From the NCBI RefSeq assembly GCF_019797865.1, contig NZ_CP081869.1:3063501-3127500 (forward strand): a DNA stretch of 64,000 nucleotides. Reading direction: 5' to 3'. This document shows positions 31,367-38,849 of the stretch, piece after piece. The number at the start of each line of letters is the position of its first letter. Position 1 is the stretch's first letter. Below the pieces are notes generated by a model, which was not told the DNA's origin, made no database searches, and saw only the letters and a program-made list of their open reading frames with translations. Source of the DNA: Chenggangzhangella methanolivorans (GTDB taxonomy: Bacteria; Pseudomonadota; Alphaproteobacteria; Rhizobiales; Methylopilaceae). Position numbers and translations under genes: made by a program.

Positions 31367-31869
31367 ATGAGCCCGGACCGATCTACTCCCGTCGCGCTCG
31401 AGACCGTGCGCGACACAGACCTTTGGGACGCTCTTCCGCAAGCCGAGCCGTCGTCGCGGCCGCGGTCGTCGCGGCCTTCGCGGAAGCGAAGCTGAAAGCG
31501 CTTCCCGACGCCGAACTCGCCGTGACGCTGTCCGACGACGCGCGCGTCGCCGAATTGAACGGCGAATGGCGCGACAAGCCGACCCCCACCAACGTGCTGA
31601 CCTTCCCCGCCGTCGAGCCCGACGAGACGGCAGACGCGCCGATGCTCGGCGACGTCATCCTCGCCTTCGAGACCGTCGAGCGCGAGGCGCGGGAGGAGGG
31701 CAAGAGCCTCTCCGACCACGTCTCCCATCTCGTCGTCCACGGCGTGCTGCATCTCTTCGGCCACGACCATCTCGACGACGACGAGGCCGAGGAGATGGAG
31801 GCGCTCGAGACCCGCGCGCTCGCGCGCCTCGGCGTTCCCGACCCTTACGCGCTCGACGCGCTGACCTGA
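31367..31869 (+). CDS. ybeY: Endoribonuclease/rRNA maturation factor YbeY, one frameshift
   Basis: Zn-dependent single-strand endoribonuclease needed for 16S rRNA 3'-end maturation. About 167 residues. The metal motif is 'HGVLHLFGHDH' (HxxxHxxGxxH), preceded by 'DKPTPTNVLTFP', both diagnostic. The N-terminal 'MSPDRSTPVALETV' lies in a different frame and joins near 31447. It lies between phoH and corC, the conserved order. A TTG at 31423 would give a shorter in-frame product, but it lacks the conserved first strand. Confidence 0.94.
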
Positions 31870-31893
31870 CCAGACCCGATCCGCACGGACCAG

Positions 31894-32866
31894 ATGTCTT
31901 CGACAGACCGACCATTGCGCCCCGGCGCCGCTCTCATCGCCGAACCTGAAATCAGGGATAACTGGTTCGAACGGCTCCGGGACTTCGTCGGGCTCGGGAC
32001 GCATCCGACCGCCCGCGACGACATCGCCGAGGCGCTCGAGGGCGACGCCGACGACCTTTCGGTCTCGGCGCGCGCGCTGCTGCGCAACGTTCTGGCGTTG
32101 CGCGGCACCCGCGTCGACGACGTGATGGTGCATCGCGCCGACATCGTCGCGGTGTCCGAGGACACGCTCGGCCAGCTTCTGCTCACCTTCGCGGAAGGCG
32201 GCCATTCCCGGCTGCCGGTGCACAACGGTTCGCTCGACGAGCCAAAGGGCATGGTCCATGTGAAGGACGCGCTCGCGCTGTTCGCCCAAGGGGCGCAGGG
32301 CGCGGCTCATGAATTCAACGCCGCCGCCGTCGATCTCGGCGCCCGCATCGCCGATTGCGACGTGGTGCGGCCGGTGATCTTCGCCCCGCCCTCGATGGCC
32401 GCGACCGACCTGCTCACCCGCATGCAGTCGATGCACCAGCATCTCGCGCTCGTGGTCGACGAATATGGCGGCGTCGACGGTCTCGTGACGATCGAGGATC
32501 TGGTCGAGACGATCGTCGGCGACATCGAGGACGAGCATGACGACGAGGCGGTGGCCTCGATCCGCGCCGACGGCGACGGCGGCTTCATCGCCGACGCGCG
32601 CGCCCCGCTCGACGAGGTGGCCGAGGCCGTCGGCCCGAGCTTCGACGTCGCGGCCTTCGAGGACGAAGTCGACACGCGGCGGCCTCGTGGTGACGCTCGC
32701 CGGCCGCGTGCCGGCCGAGGGCGACGAGATCGAGGGCCCGGGCGGCCACCGGCTCACGGTCCGCGCGGCCGATCCGAGGCGCGTGATCGAAGTCGGGATC
32801 GCCGCAGGGCCCGAGCGCGAGGCCGGCGAATCGGATAGGCCGGGAGACGCCGCCGACGCGGCCTGA
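31894..32866 (+). CDS. corC: CorC/HlyC-type CBS-domain protein, one frameshift
   Basis: Cytoplasmic protein of about 323 residues with a CBS pair ('LRGTRVDDVMVHRADIVAVS', then 'EGGHSRLPVH', and 'MQSMHQHLALVVDEYGGVDG' followed by 'LVTIEDLVETIVGDI') and a C-terminal CorC_HlyC FAD-like domain ('DVAAFEDEVDT', frame change near 32672, 'GGLVVTLAGRVPAEGDEI'). It has no membrane domain, as in E. coli YbeX/CorC; the proposed Mg/Co-efflux accessory role is by family. It lies between ybeY and lnt. Confidence 0.92.
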
Positions 32867-32892
32867 CGTTCTCGCGCGTTCCGGGGCCCGGC

Positions 32893-34483
32893 ATGAGCCG
32901 CATTCTCGAGTCGGTCTCCGCCTTCGCCGCCCGAGTGACGCTCGCGCGAGGCCGCATGTCGGCCGCGATCGCGCTCGCGGCCGGCGCGCTGTCGGCGCTC
33001 GCCATGCCGCCCTTTTCGGCCTGGCCGGTGCTGTTCGTCACCTTTCCGGTCGCCGTCTGGCTGATCGACGGCGCGTCGGGACCAAGCCGCTGGAGCAGCG
33101 CGCGCGGCGGCCGCGATCGGCTTCGCGTTCGGCTTCGGCTATTTCCTCGCAGGCCTCTGGTGGATCGGTTCGGCGTTTCTCGTCGACGCCGACGTGTTCG
33201 GCTGGCTGCTGCCGTTCGCGGTCGCCGGCCTGCCGGCGCTTCTTGCGATCTTCCATGCGGCCGCCTTCGCCTTCGCGCGCCTGATCTGGACGCCGGGTTG
33301 TCGGCGCGCGCTCGCCTTCGCGGCCGCGCTCGGGCTCGGCGAACTCGCCCGCGGGCATGTCTTCACAGGCTTTCCCTGGAACTCCTTCGGCTATGCGCTC
33401 GCCGACCAGGCGTGGTTCGGCCAGTTCGCCTCGGTCATCGGGGTCGAGGGGCTGACCTATCTGGCGCTCGCGATCTTCGCCGCGCCGGCGCTGCTCGCCG
33501 ATCCTAAGCCGGCGAAATCATATCTCGTCACAGCGCTCGCGACGCTCGTCGCGCTGGCGGGCTTCGGCGCGGCGCGGCTCGCGTGGTCGCCTGCGGCCTT
33601 CGACGAGAAGATGACGTCCGGGTGCTTCAGCCCGAAATCCCGCAGGACATGAAGTCCCAGGACAGCGCCCGCGACACCATCATGGACGCCTATATGGCGC
33701 TGACCGACGAGGCGAAGGACCCGCGCCACCGCGGCTTCTCAGACGCGCCTTGTGGTGTGGCCGGAATCCGCCTTCCCCTTCATGCTCTCCCGCACGCCCG
33801 ACGCGCTCGCCCGGATCGGCTCGAGCCTCGCGCCCGGGGCCGCGCTCGTCACCGGCTCGGTGCGGGGCGAACGCCGGCCCGACGAGTCCGGCGAGGCGGA
33901 CTTCTGGAACTCGATCCACGTCGTGGGCGACGACGGCTCGATCCGCGGCACCTATGACAAGATCCACCTCGTCCCGTTCGGCGAATACTTGCCGTTCCAG
34001 TCCGCGCTCGAGGCGATCGGGCTCGAGGCGCTCACCCGCCAGCGCGGCGGCTTCGCCACCGGCGACCGGCGCGCGGTGATCGCTTTGCCGGACGGCAAGC
34101 GCTTCCGGCCGCTGATCTGCTACGAGGCGATCTTTCCCGAGGAGGTGGAGGGCGACCAGCGGCCCGACTTCTTGCTGAACGTCACCAACGACGCCTGGTT
34201 CGGGCGCACGCCCGGCCCCTATCAGCACGCCGCCCAGGCGCGGGTCCGCACGATCGAGCAGGGCCTGCCGATGGTGCGCTCGGCGAATGGCGGGATCTCG
34301 TCGATCGTCGATTCACACGGCAGAATCGTCGCCGCGGCGAAACTCGGCGAACGCCGCGTCGTCGACGCGTTGCTGCCTCTTCCGATTGAGTCGACGGTGT
34401 TCGTCGCGACCCATGGTTTGCTTCATTTGGCTTTCCCGGTCGTTTTTCTGTGTCTTGTCTTCGCAAGACGATCTCGCGTTTGA
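32893..34483 (+). CDS. lnt: Apolipoprotein N-acyltransferase, about three frameshifts
   Basis: Inner-membrane enzyme that adds the third acyl chain to lipoproteins. About 530 residues with six N-terminal helices ('AAIALAAGALSALAMPPFSA', 'GFGYFLAGLWWIGSAFLVDA'), then the nitrilase-like domain with the Glu-Lys-Cys triad: Glu in 'WPESAFPF', Lys in 'YDKIHLVPFGEYLPF' and Cys in 'PLICYEAIFPEE'. 'FLLNVTNDAWFG' follows. Frames change near 33085, 33620 and 33750. Last gene of the operon that starts with miaB. Confidence 0.94.
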
Positions 34484-34509
34484 CAAGGCTTAGACGAAAT
34501 GACCATGTA
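34480..34509 (+). promoter_or_regulatory. Possible sigma70-type promoter for the XRE regulator
   Basis: TTGACA at 34480-34485 overlaps the lnt stop. A weak -10 (CATGTA at 34504-34509) follows after 18 bases, and the regulator start is about 115 bases further on. Only the -35 box is strong. Confidence 0.35.
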
Positions 34510-34623
34510 CGCCACATGCCGCAGGGCGGCGCGGGTTGCGCCCGCGGCCTGTTCGCGCGGGCGTCTGGACGAGGAGATCTTCGGCGGGGCGACGCCGCAC
34601 GATCAGGTTGCGAGGAGAACTTG

Positions 34624-35031
34624 ATGATTAAGAAAACGCCCAACCCGATCGACAAGCACGTCGGTTCTCGGGTACGAATGAGGCGTGTCTTGATTGGCAT
34701 GAGCCAAGAAAAACTGGGCGAAGCGCTCGGGATCACCTTCCAGCAGATCCAGAAATACGAAAAAGGCACCAACCGCATCGGCGCGAGCCGGATGCAGCAG
34801 ATCTCGACCGTCATGGGCGTGCCAGTGTCCTATTTCTTCGAGGACGCTCCCGGCTCCGAGATCAAGGCCGGCGGCTTCGGCGAATCCCAGGGGTCGGATT
34901 ACGTGGTCGACTTCCTGACCACGACCGAAGGCCTCCAGCTCAACAAATCCTTCGTGCGGATCTCCGATCCCAAGGTGCGGCGCAAGATCGTCGACCTCGT
35001 CGCCGCCCTCGCGGACCAGCCGGCCAACTGA
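34624..35031 (+). CDS. XRE-family HTH regulator upstream of metK (PraR/PhrR-like)
   Basis: 135 residues. The HTH_3 domain covers about residues 14-68: 'VGSRVRMRRVLIGMSQEKLG', 'EALGITFQQIQKYEKGTNRI'. The C-terminal tail contains 'VDFLTTTEGLQLNKSFVRIS', typical of the short rhizobial PhrR/PraR/SinR-like regulators that control biofilm, symbiosis or stress genes; that resemblance is from memory of the family. An XRE gene between lnt and metK is a conserved alphaproteobacterial arrangement. Start at ATG 34624 (TTG at 34621 directly before). Intact. Confidence 0.85.
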   Translation: MIKKTPNPIDKHVGSRVRMRRVLIGMSQEKLGEALGITFQQIQKYEKGTNRIGASRMQQISTVMGVPVSYFFEDAPGSEIKAGGFGESQGSDYVVDFLTTTEGLQLNKSFVRISDPKVRRKIVDLVAALADQPAN

Positions 35032-35105
35032 TCCGCCGGCTTCGCGGTTGCGGCGAACGCGCGCAACCGCTTGACCCTGCTCCGCCCTTCTGGGATGACA
35101 ATCAT

Positions 35106-35137
35106 CGTTCGTAAGACCGAACGTTTCCGTCGTTCGG
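35106..35137 (+). promoter_or_regulatory. Two mutually exclusive hairpins in metK leader
   Basis: CGTTCG (35106-35111) can pair with CGAACG (35118-35123). CCGAACG (35117-35123) can equally pair with CGTTCGG (35131-35137), so the middle strand is shared. The element ends 22 bases before the metK TTG start. It does not look like a SAM riboswitch I recognise; any role in metK control is inference. Confidence 0.35.
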
Positions 35138-35159
35138 CCGATCGAGGGGAGAACGTCCT

Positions 35160-36332
35160 TTGGCCCGCGCCGACTATCTTTTCACGTCTGAATCCGTCTC
35201 CGAGGGCCATCCCGACAAGGTGAGCGACCGCATCTCCGACGAGGTGGTCGACATCTATCTCGGCGCCTATCCGGAAGCCCGCGTGGGCTGCGAGACGCTC
35301 TGCACCACCAACCGCGTCGTGATCGCGGGCGAGGTGCGCGGTCCTGACTCCATCACCAAGGAGCAGCTGATCGAGGCGGCGCGCGCCGCCATCAAGGACA
35401 TCGGCTACGAGCAGGACGGCTTCCACTGGAAGAACGCCGACATCGCCTGCCATCTGCACGCCCAGTCCGCGCACATCGCGCAGGGCGTCGACGCCTCCGG
35501 CAACAAGGACGAGGGCGCGGGCGACCAGGGCATCATGTTCGGCTACGCCTGCAAGGAGACGCCGAGCCTCATGCCGGCGCCGCTGCATTACTCGCACGGC
35601 ATCCTGAAGCGCCTCGCCGAAGTGCGCCACTCGGGCGAGCAGCCGACGCTCGGCCCGGACGCCAAGAGCCAGGTCACGGTGCGCTACGCCAACGGCAAGC
35701 CGGTCGGCGTCACCTCGATCGTGCTCTCGACCCAGCACACCGACGAGAACCAGTCGTCGAAGGACATTCGCGAGATCGTCGAGCCGTACATCCGCGAGAC
35801 CCTTCCCGAGGGCTGGATCTCCGACGAGACCGTCTGGCACGTGAACCCGACCGGCGTGTTCGTGATCGGCGGCCCTGACGGCGACGCCGGCCTCACCGGC
35901 CGCAAGATCATCGTCGACACCTACGGCGGCGCGGCCCCGCACGGCGGCGGCGCCTTCTCGGGCAAGGACCCGACCAAAGTGGACCGCTCGGCGGCCTACG
36001 CGGCCCGCTACCTCGCCAAGAACGTGATCGCGGCCGATCTCGCCGACCGCGCCACGATCCAGCTCTCCTACGCGATCGGCGTCTCCGAGCCGCTGTCGAT
36101 CTATGTCGACCTGCACGGCACCGGCCGCGTCGACGAGGCCAAGCTCGAGAAGGTGCTGGGCGAGGTCATGAGCCTCTCTCCGCGCGGCATCCGCACCCAT
36201 CTCGCGCTCAACAAGCCGATCTACGCCCGCACCGCGGCCTACGGCCATTTCGGCCGCGAGCCCGACGCCGACGGCGGCTTCTCCTGGGAGAAGACCGACC
36301 TCGTCGACGAACTGAAGTCGGCGCTGGCCTGA
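35160..36332 (+). CDS. metK: S-adenosylmethionine synthase
   Basis: Makes SAM from methionine and ATP. 390 residues, intact. Signatures: '[20 protein letters not shown]' (ATP/Mg site), '[12 protein letters not shown]', '[20 protein letters not shown]' and '[20 protein letters not shown]'. The start is TTG at 35160, preceded by a strong GAGGGGAG ribosome binding site 7-8 bases upstream; no ATG fits the conserved N-terminus '[12 protein letters not shown]'. It lies downstream of the XRE regulator and upstream of trmB, the usual order. Confidence 0.97.
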   Translation: MARADYLFTSESVSEGHPDKVSDRISDEVVDIYLGAYPEARVGCETLCTTNRVVIAGEVRGPDSITKEQLIEAARAAIKDIGYEQDGFHWKNADIACHLHAQSAHIAQGVDASGNKDEGAGDQGIMFGYACKETPSLMPAPLHYSHGILKRLAEVRHSGEQPTLGPDAKSQVTVRYANGKPVGVTSIVLSTQHTDENQSSKDIREIVEPYIRETLPEGWISDETVWHVNPTGVFVIGGPDGDAGLTGRKIIVDTYGGAAPHGGGAFSGKDPTKVDRSAAYAARYLAKNVIAADLADRATIQLSYAIGVSEPLSIYVDLHGTGRVDEAKLEKVLGEVMSLSPRGIRTHLALNKPIYARTAAYGHFGREPDADGGFSWEKTDLVDELKSALA

Positions 36333-36483
36333 CACGAGAACGGTTGACCGCCGGGCGAGCTGCGCGCCGGCGGTCATCCCGGGCTTGACCCGGGATCCGG
36401 AAACGTCGACATCGCAAATGTTCGCGGACCCGTCGCGGATCTGGATCCCGGCTTTTCGGCCGGAATGACGGCGGCGGAACCCC
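36333..36483. repeat. Family A inverted pair between metK and trmB
   Basis: GGTCATCCCGGGCTTGACCC, continuing GGGATCC, is at about 36373-36399. GATCCCGGCTTTTCGGCCGG, continuing AATGAC, ends near 36471. The arms are inverted relative to each other. No gene is seen. Confidence 0.7.
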
Positions 36484-36516
36484 GTGATCCGCCAGCATCT
36501 CCACAAGACGCCCCCG

Positions 36517-37206
36517 ATGACCGAAGCCCCCCGCTACGACGGTTCGTTCTTCGGCCGCCGCCACGGCAAGCAGCTTCGCAAGGGCCGCGCCGAGACGATG
36601 GCCGACGCGCTGCCGCGTCTGTCCGTCGACCCTGAAACGCTCCCGACCGACCTCACGGACCTGTTCGACTCTCCCGTCGGCGAGGTCCGGCTCGAGATCG
36701 GCTTCGGCGGCGCCGAGCATCTGCTTCATCGCGCCGGCGAGGCCCCGAACGTCGGCTTCATCGGGGTCGAGCCGTTCTTCGACGGCCTCGCAAAGGGCGT
36801 GGCGGGCGTCGAGCGGCTTGGCCTCAAGAACGTGCGCCTCTTCGGCGACGACGCGACGCTGCTGCTCGACCGGCTGCCGGAGGCCTCGCTCACGGGCGTC
36901 GACCTGCTCTATCCCGATCCGTGGCCGAAGACGCGCCACTGGAAGCGCCGCTTCGTCAACGACCGCAACCTCGCCCGCCTCGCCCGGGTCGTGAAGCCCG
37001 GCTCCCTGTTCCGCTTCGCCTCCGACATCGACACCTATGTGTCCTGGACGCTGGCGCATGTCGCGCGCTCGCCCGACTTCGTCTGGACCGCGGAGCGCCC
37101 CGCCGACTGGCGCGAGCCGTTCGCCGGCTGGCCCGGCACCCGTTACGAGCGCAAGGCGATCCGCGAGGGCCGGCGGGGAACCTATCTGGCGTTCCGCCGG
37201 ACCTGA
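36517..37206 (+). CDS. trmB: tRNA (guanine46-N7)-methyltransferase
   Basis: SAM-dependent methylation of G46 in the tRNA variable loop. 229 residues. Motifs: 'FFGRRHGKQL' (N-terminal), 'VRLEIGFGGAEHLLHRA' (SAM loop), 'FIGVEPFFDGLAKGV', 'LLYPDPWPKTRHWKRRFV' (diagnostic of TrmB) and 'GTRYERKAIREGR'. An in-frame GTG at 36484 gives an alternative start 11 codons earlier, but MTEAPRYDGS matches alphaproteobacterial TrmB better. Intact. Confidence 0.96.
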   Translation: MTEAPRYDGSFFGRRHGKQLRKGRAETMADALPRLSVDPETLPTDLTDLFDSPVGEVRLEIGFGGAEHLLHRAGEAPNVGFIGVEPFFDGLAKGVAGVERLGLKNVRLFGDDATLLLDRLPEASLTGVDLLYPDPWPKTRHWKRRFVNDRNLARLARVVKPGSLFRFASDIDTYVSWTLAHVARSPDFVWTAERPADWREPFAGWPGTRYERKAIREGRRGTYLAFRRT

Positions 37207-37278
37207 TCGACGCGCCCGCCCTTGACATTCGCCTGCGCAAATCGACCCTCTTCGCCGCCAGCCGCCCGGGAGGACTCC

Positions 37279-37890
37279 ATGGCCATCGCCCTTTCAGCGC
37301 CGTTCCGCCGGCTCTTCGCCCTTGCGGCGCTTCTCGCGCTTTGCGGTCTCGCTCGCCGGCGGCGCGTCAACAACGTTCCGACGCTGGAGGAGCAGGCCAA
37401 GGCGCGCTGGTCCGAGGTGCAGAACCAGTATCAGCGCCGCGCCGACCTGATCCCGAACCTCGTCGAGACCGTGAAGGGGTTCGCGCGCCAGGAGGAGAAG
37501 GTGCTGACCGAGGTGGTGGAGGCGCGCGCCAAGGCCACGCAGGTGACCATCGACGCCTCGAAGCTCTCCGACCCCGAAGCCGTCAAGCAGTTCCAGCAGG
37601 CCCAGGCCCAGCTTTCGGGCGCGCTCGGCCGGCTGCTCGCGGTCTCGGAGAACTATCCGGACCTGAAGTCGAACCAGAACTTCCTCGCGCTCCAGTCCCA
37701 GCTCGAGGGCACCGAGAACCGCATCGCGGTGGCGCGGCGCGACTACATCCAGGCGGTCCAGGCCTACAACACCGAGCTCAGGACCATTCCGGGCAAGTGG
37801 ATCGCAGGCTTCCTCTATCCGGAGGCCAAGCCGATGGCGACGTTCGAGACCGCGCCGGAAAACCAGGGCGCGCCGAAGGTGAGCTTCTAG
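37279..37890 (+). CDS. LemA family protein, lipoprotein signal region probably garbled
   Basis: 203 residues. From 'NNVPTLEEQAKARWSEVQNQ' onward it is a standard LemA coiled-coil domain ('RADLIPNLVETVKGFA', 'LGRLLAVSENYPDLKSNQNF', 'FLYPEAKPMATFET'). LemA-type proteins normally begin with a lipoprotein signal ending in a '(L/A)xGC' box right before 'NNIPTLEE'. Here 'ALCGLARRRRVNN' stands in its place, and the next frame reads 'VSLAGGAS', so one or two indels near 37345-37375 have probably scrambled the lipobox. The usual TPM-domain (YgcG-type) partner is absent. Function unknown. Confidence 0.88.
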   Translation: MAIALSAPFRRLFALAALLALCGLARRRRVNNVPTLEEQAKARWSEVQNQYQRRADLIPNLVETVKGFARQEEKVLTEVVEARAKATQVTIDASKLSDPEAVKQFQQAQAQLSGALGRLLAVSENYPDLKSNQNFLALQSQLEGTENRIAVARRDYIQAVQAYNTELRTIPGKWIAGFLYPEAKPMATFETAPENQGAPKVSF

Positions 37891-38088
37891 CGGCAGGGGC
37901 GCGCTCGACAGTCATCCCGGCCGAAGAGCCGGGATTCAGACGCGCCGAGCCCGTCGGACAAATCTCGGACCGACCGAGTTCCCGGATCCCGGCTCAAGGC
38001 CGGGATGACGGCCGGCGGTTCGCCCGGCGTCAGCGCATCGTTCAGCTTTCGCCGCTAGTCTCGCTCGCGACGATGCCGCGAGGGCGAC
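37891..38088. repeat. Family A inverted pair
   Basis: GTCATCCCGGCCGAAGAGCC, continuing GGGATTC, is at about 37912-37937. GGATCCCGGCTCAAGGCCGG, continuing GATGAC, ends near 38009. This is the last family-A copy before the T3SS region; none is found from here to the window end. Confidence 0.75.
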
Positions 38089-38793
38089 ATGACACGAACG
38101 ATCGGTCTCGCGCTCGCGCTTCTCGCCTGGCTTCCGACCGCCCACGCGCAGGACGCGCCGCGCCCGCTCGAGGTGCCCCACGGGGTCTCGGAGCGCCAGA
38201 GCTATGTCGACATCGTGCGCCGCGAGGCTTCGGCCCGCGGGCTTCCGCCCGAGGTCGCCGAGGCGGTGGCGCATGTCGAGACCGGGTTCCGGCCGGACGC
38301 CGTGGGAGCGGTGGGCGAGATCGGGTTGATGCAGATCCGCCCCGCGACCGCCGAGATGCTCGGCCATGACGGCGGGGCGCTGGCGCTGTTCGATCCCGAG
38401 ACCAATGCGCGCTTCGCGGTGCGCTATCTCGCGAAGGCCTGGAAGCTCGCCAATGGCGATCTCTGCCGCGCGCTGATGAAATACCGCGCGGGCCATGGCG
38501 CGGAGACGATGTCGCCGCTGTCCGCCACCTATTGCCTGCGCGCCAAGGCCTATCTCGCCCGGCTCGGATCCCCGCTCGCCGACGGCGTCGCGCCGGAGGT
38601 GGTGGCGATCCGCGAGATCGACGGCGACCAGCCGAAGACCACGACGCGCAAGGCCGGCCCCTATCTCGGCTGGCGGCCGGGGCGTCATACGGCCTCCGAC
38701 AACGCCCGCTTCTGGGAGCGCCACGAGACCCGCATCGCCGCGCTCAACGCCAAGATCGAGCGCCGCTGGAAGATGCGGATGGCGAAGCGCTAA
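38089..38793 (+). CDS. Lytic transglycosylase (SLT domain), T3SS-adjacent
   Basis: Periplasmic muramidase-type enzyme of 234 residues. Signal peptide 'MTRTIGLALALLAWLPTAHA'. SLT signature: catalytic Glu in 'VAHVETGFRPDAVG', then 'GEIGLMQIRPATAEMLG' and 'CRALMKYRAGHG' (NYNaGxG-type). It borders the T3SS cluster on the opposite strand, converging with the first translocator-like gene. Secretion systems often carry such an enzyme to open peptidoglycan for the needle complex, so a T3SS role is plausible but could equally be chance. Intact. Confidence 0.85.
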   Translation: MTRTIGLALALLAWLPTAHAQDAPRPLEVPHGVSERQSYVDIVRREASARGLPPEVAEAVAHVETGFRPDAVGAVGEIGLMQIRPATAEMLGHDGGALALFDPETNARFAVRYLAKAWKLANGDLCRALMKYRAGHGAETMSPLSATYCLRAKAYLARLGSPLADGVAPEVVAIREIDGDQPKTTTRKAGPYLGWRPGRHTASDNARFWERHETRIAALNAKIERRWKMRMAKR

Positions 38794-38819
38794 GCGGCTG
38801 TCGCCGGCCCGCCGTCAGT

Positions 38820-38841
38820 CCCGCCGTCGCGGAACGGCGGG
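38820..38841. terminator. Hairpin between convergent genes
   Basis: CCCGCCGT-CGCGGA-ACGGCGGG is a perfect 8-bp stem with a 6-base loop. It lies 27 bases after the transglycosylase stop and 9 before the stop of the opposing gene. There is no T-tract, so it could serve either strand only as a weak terminator or 3'-end stabiliser. Confidence 0.5.
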
Positions 38842-38849
38842 CGCCTCGC

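Noticed and set aside
31423..31869. ybeY starting at the in-frame TTG 31423
   Set aside because: It would lose the conserved N-terminal strand, which is present one frame away from ATG 31367 and rejoined by a single indel.
35032..35159. SAM riboswitch upstream of metK
   Set aside because: I could not match the conserved SAM-I, SAM-II or SAM-V layouts; only small alternative hairpins are seen.
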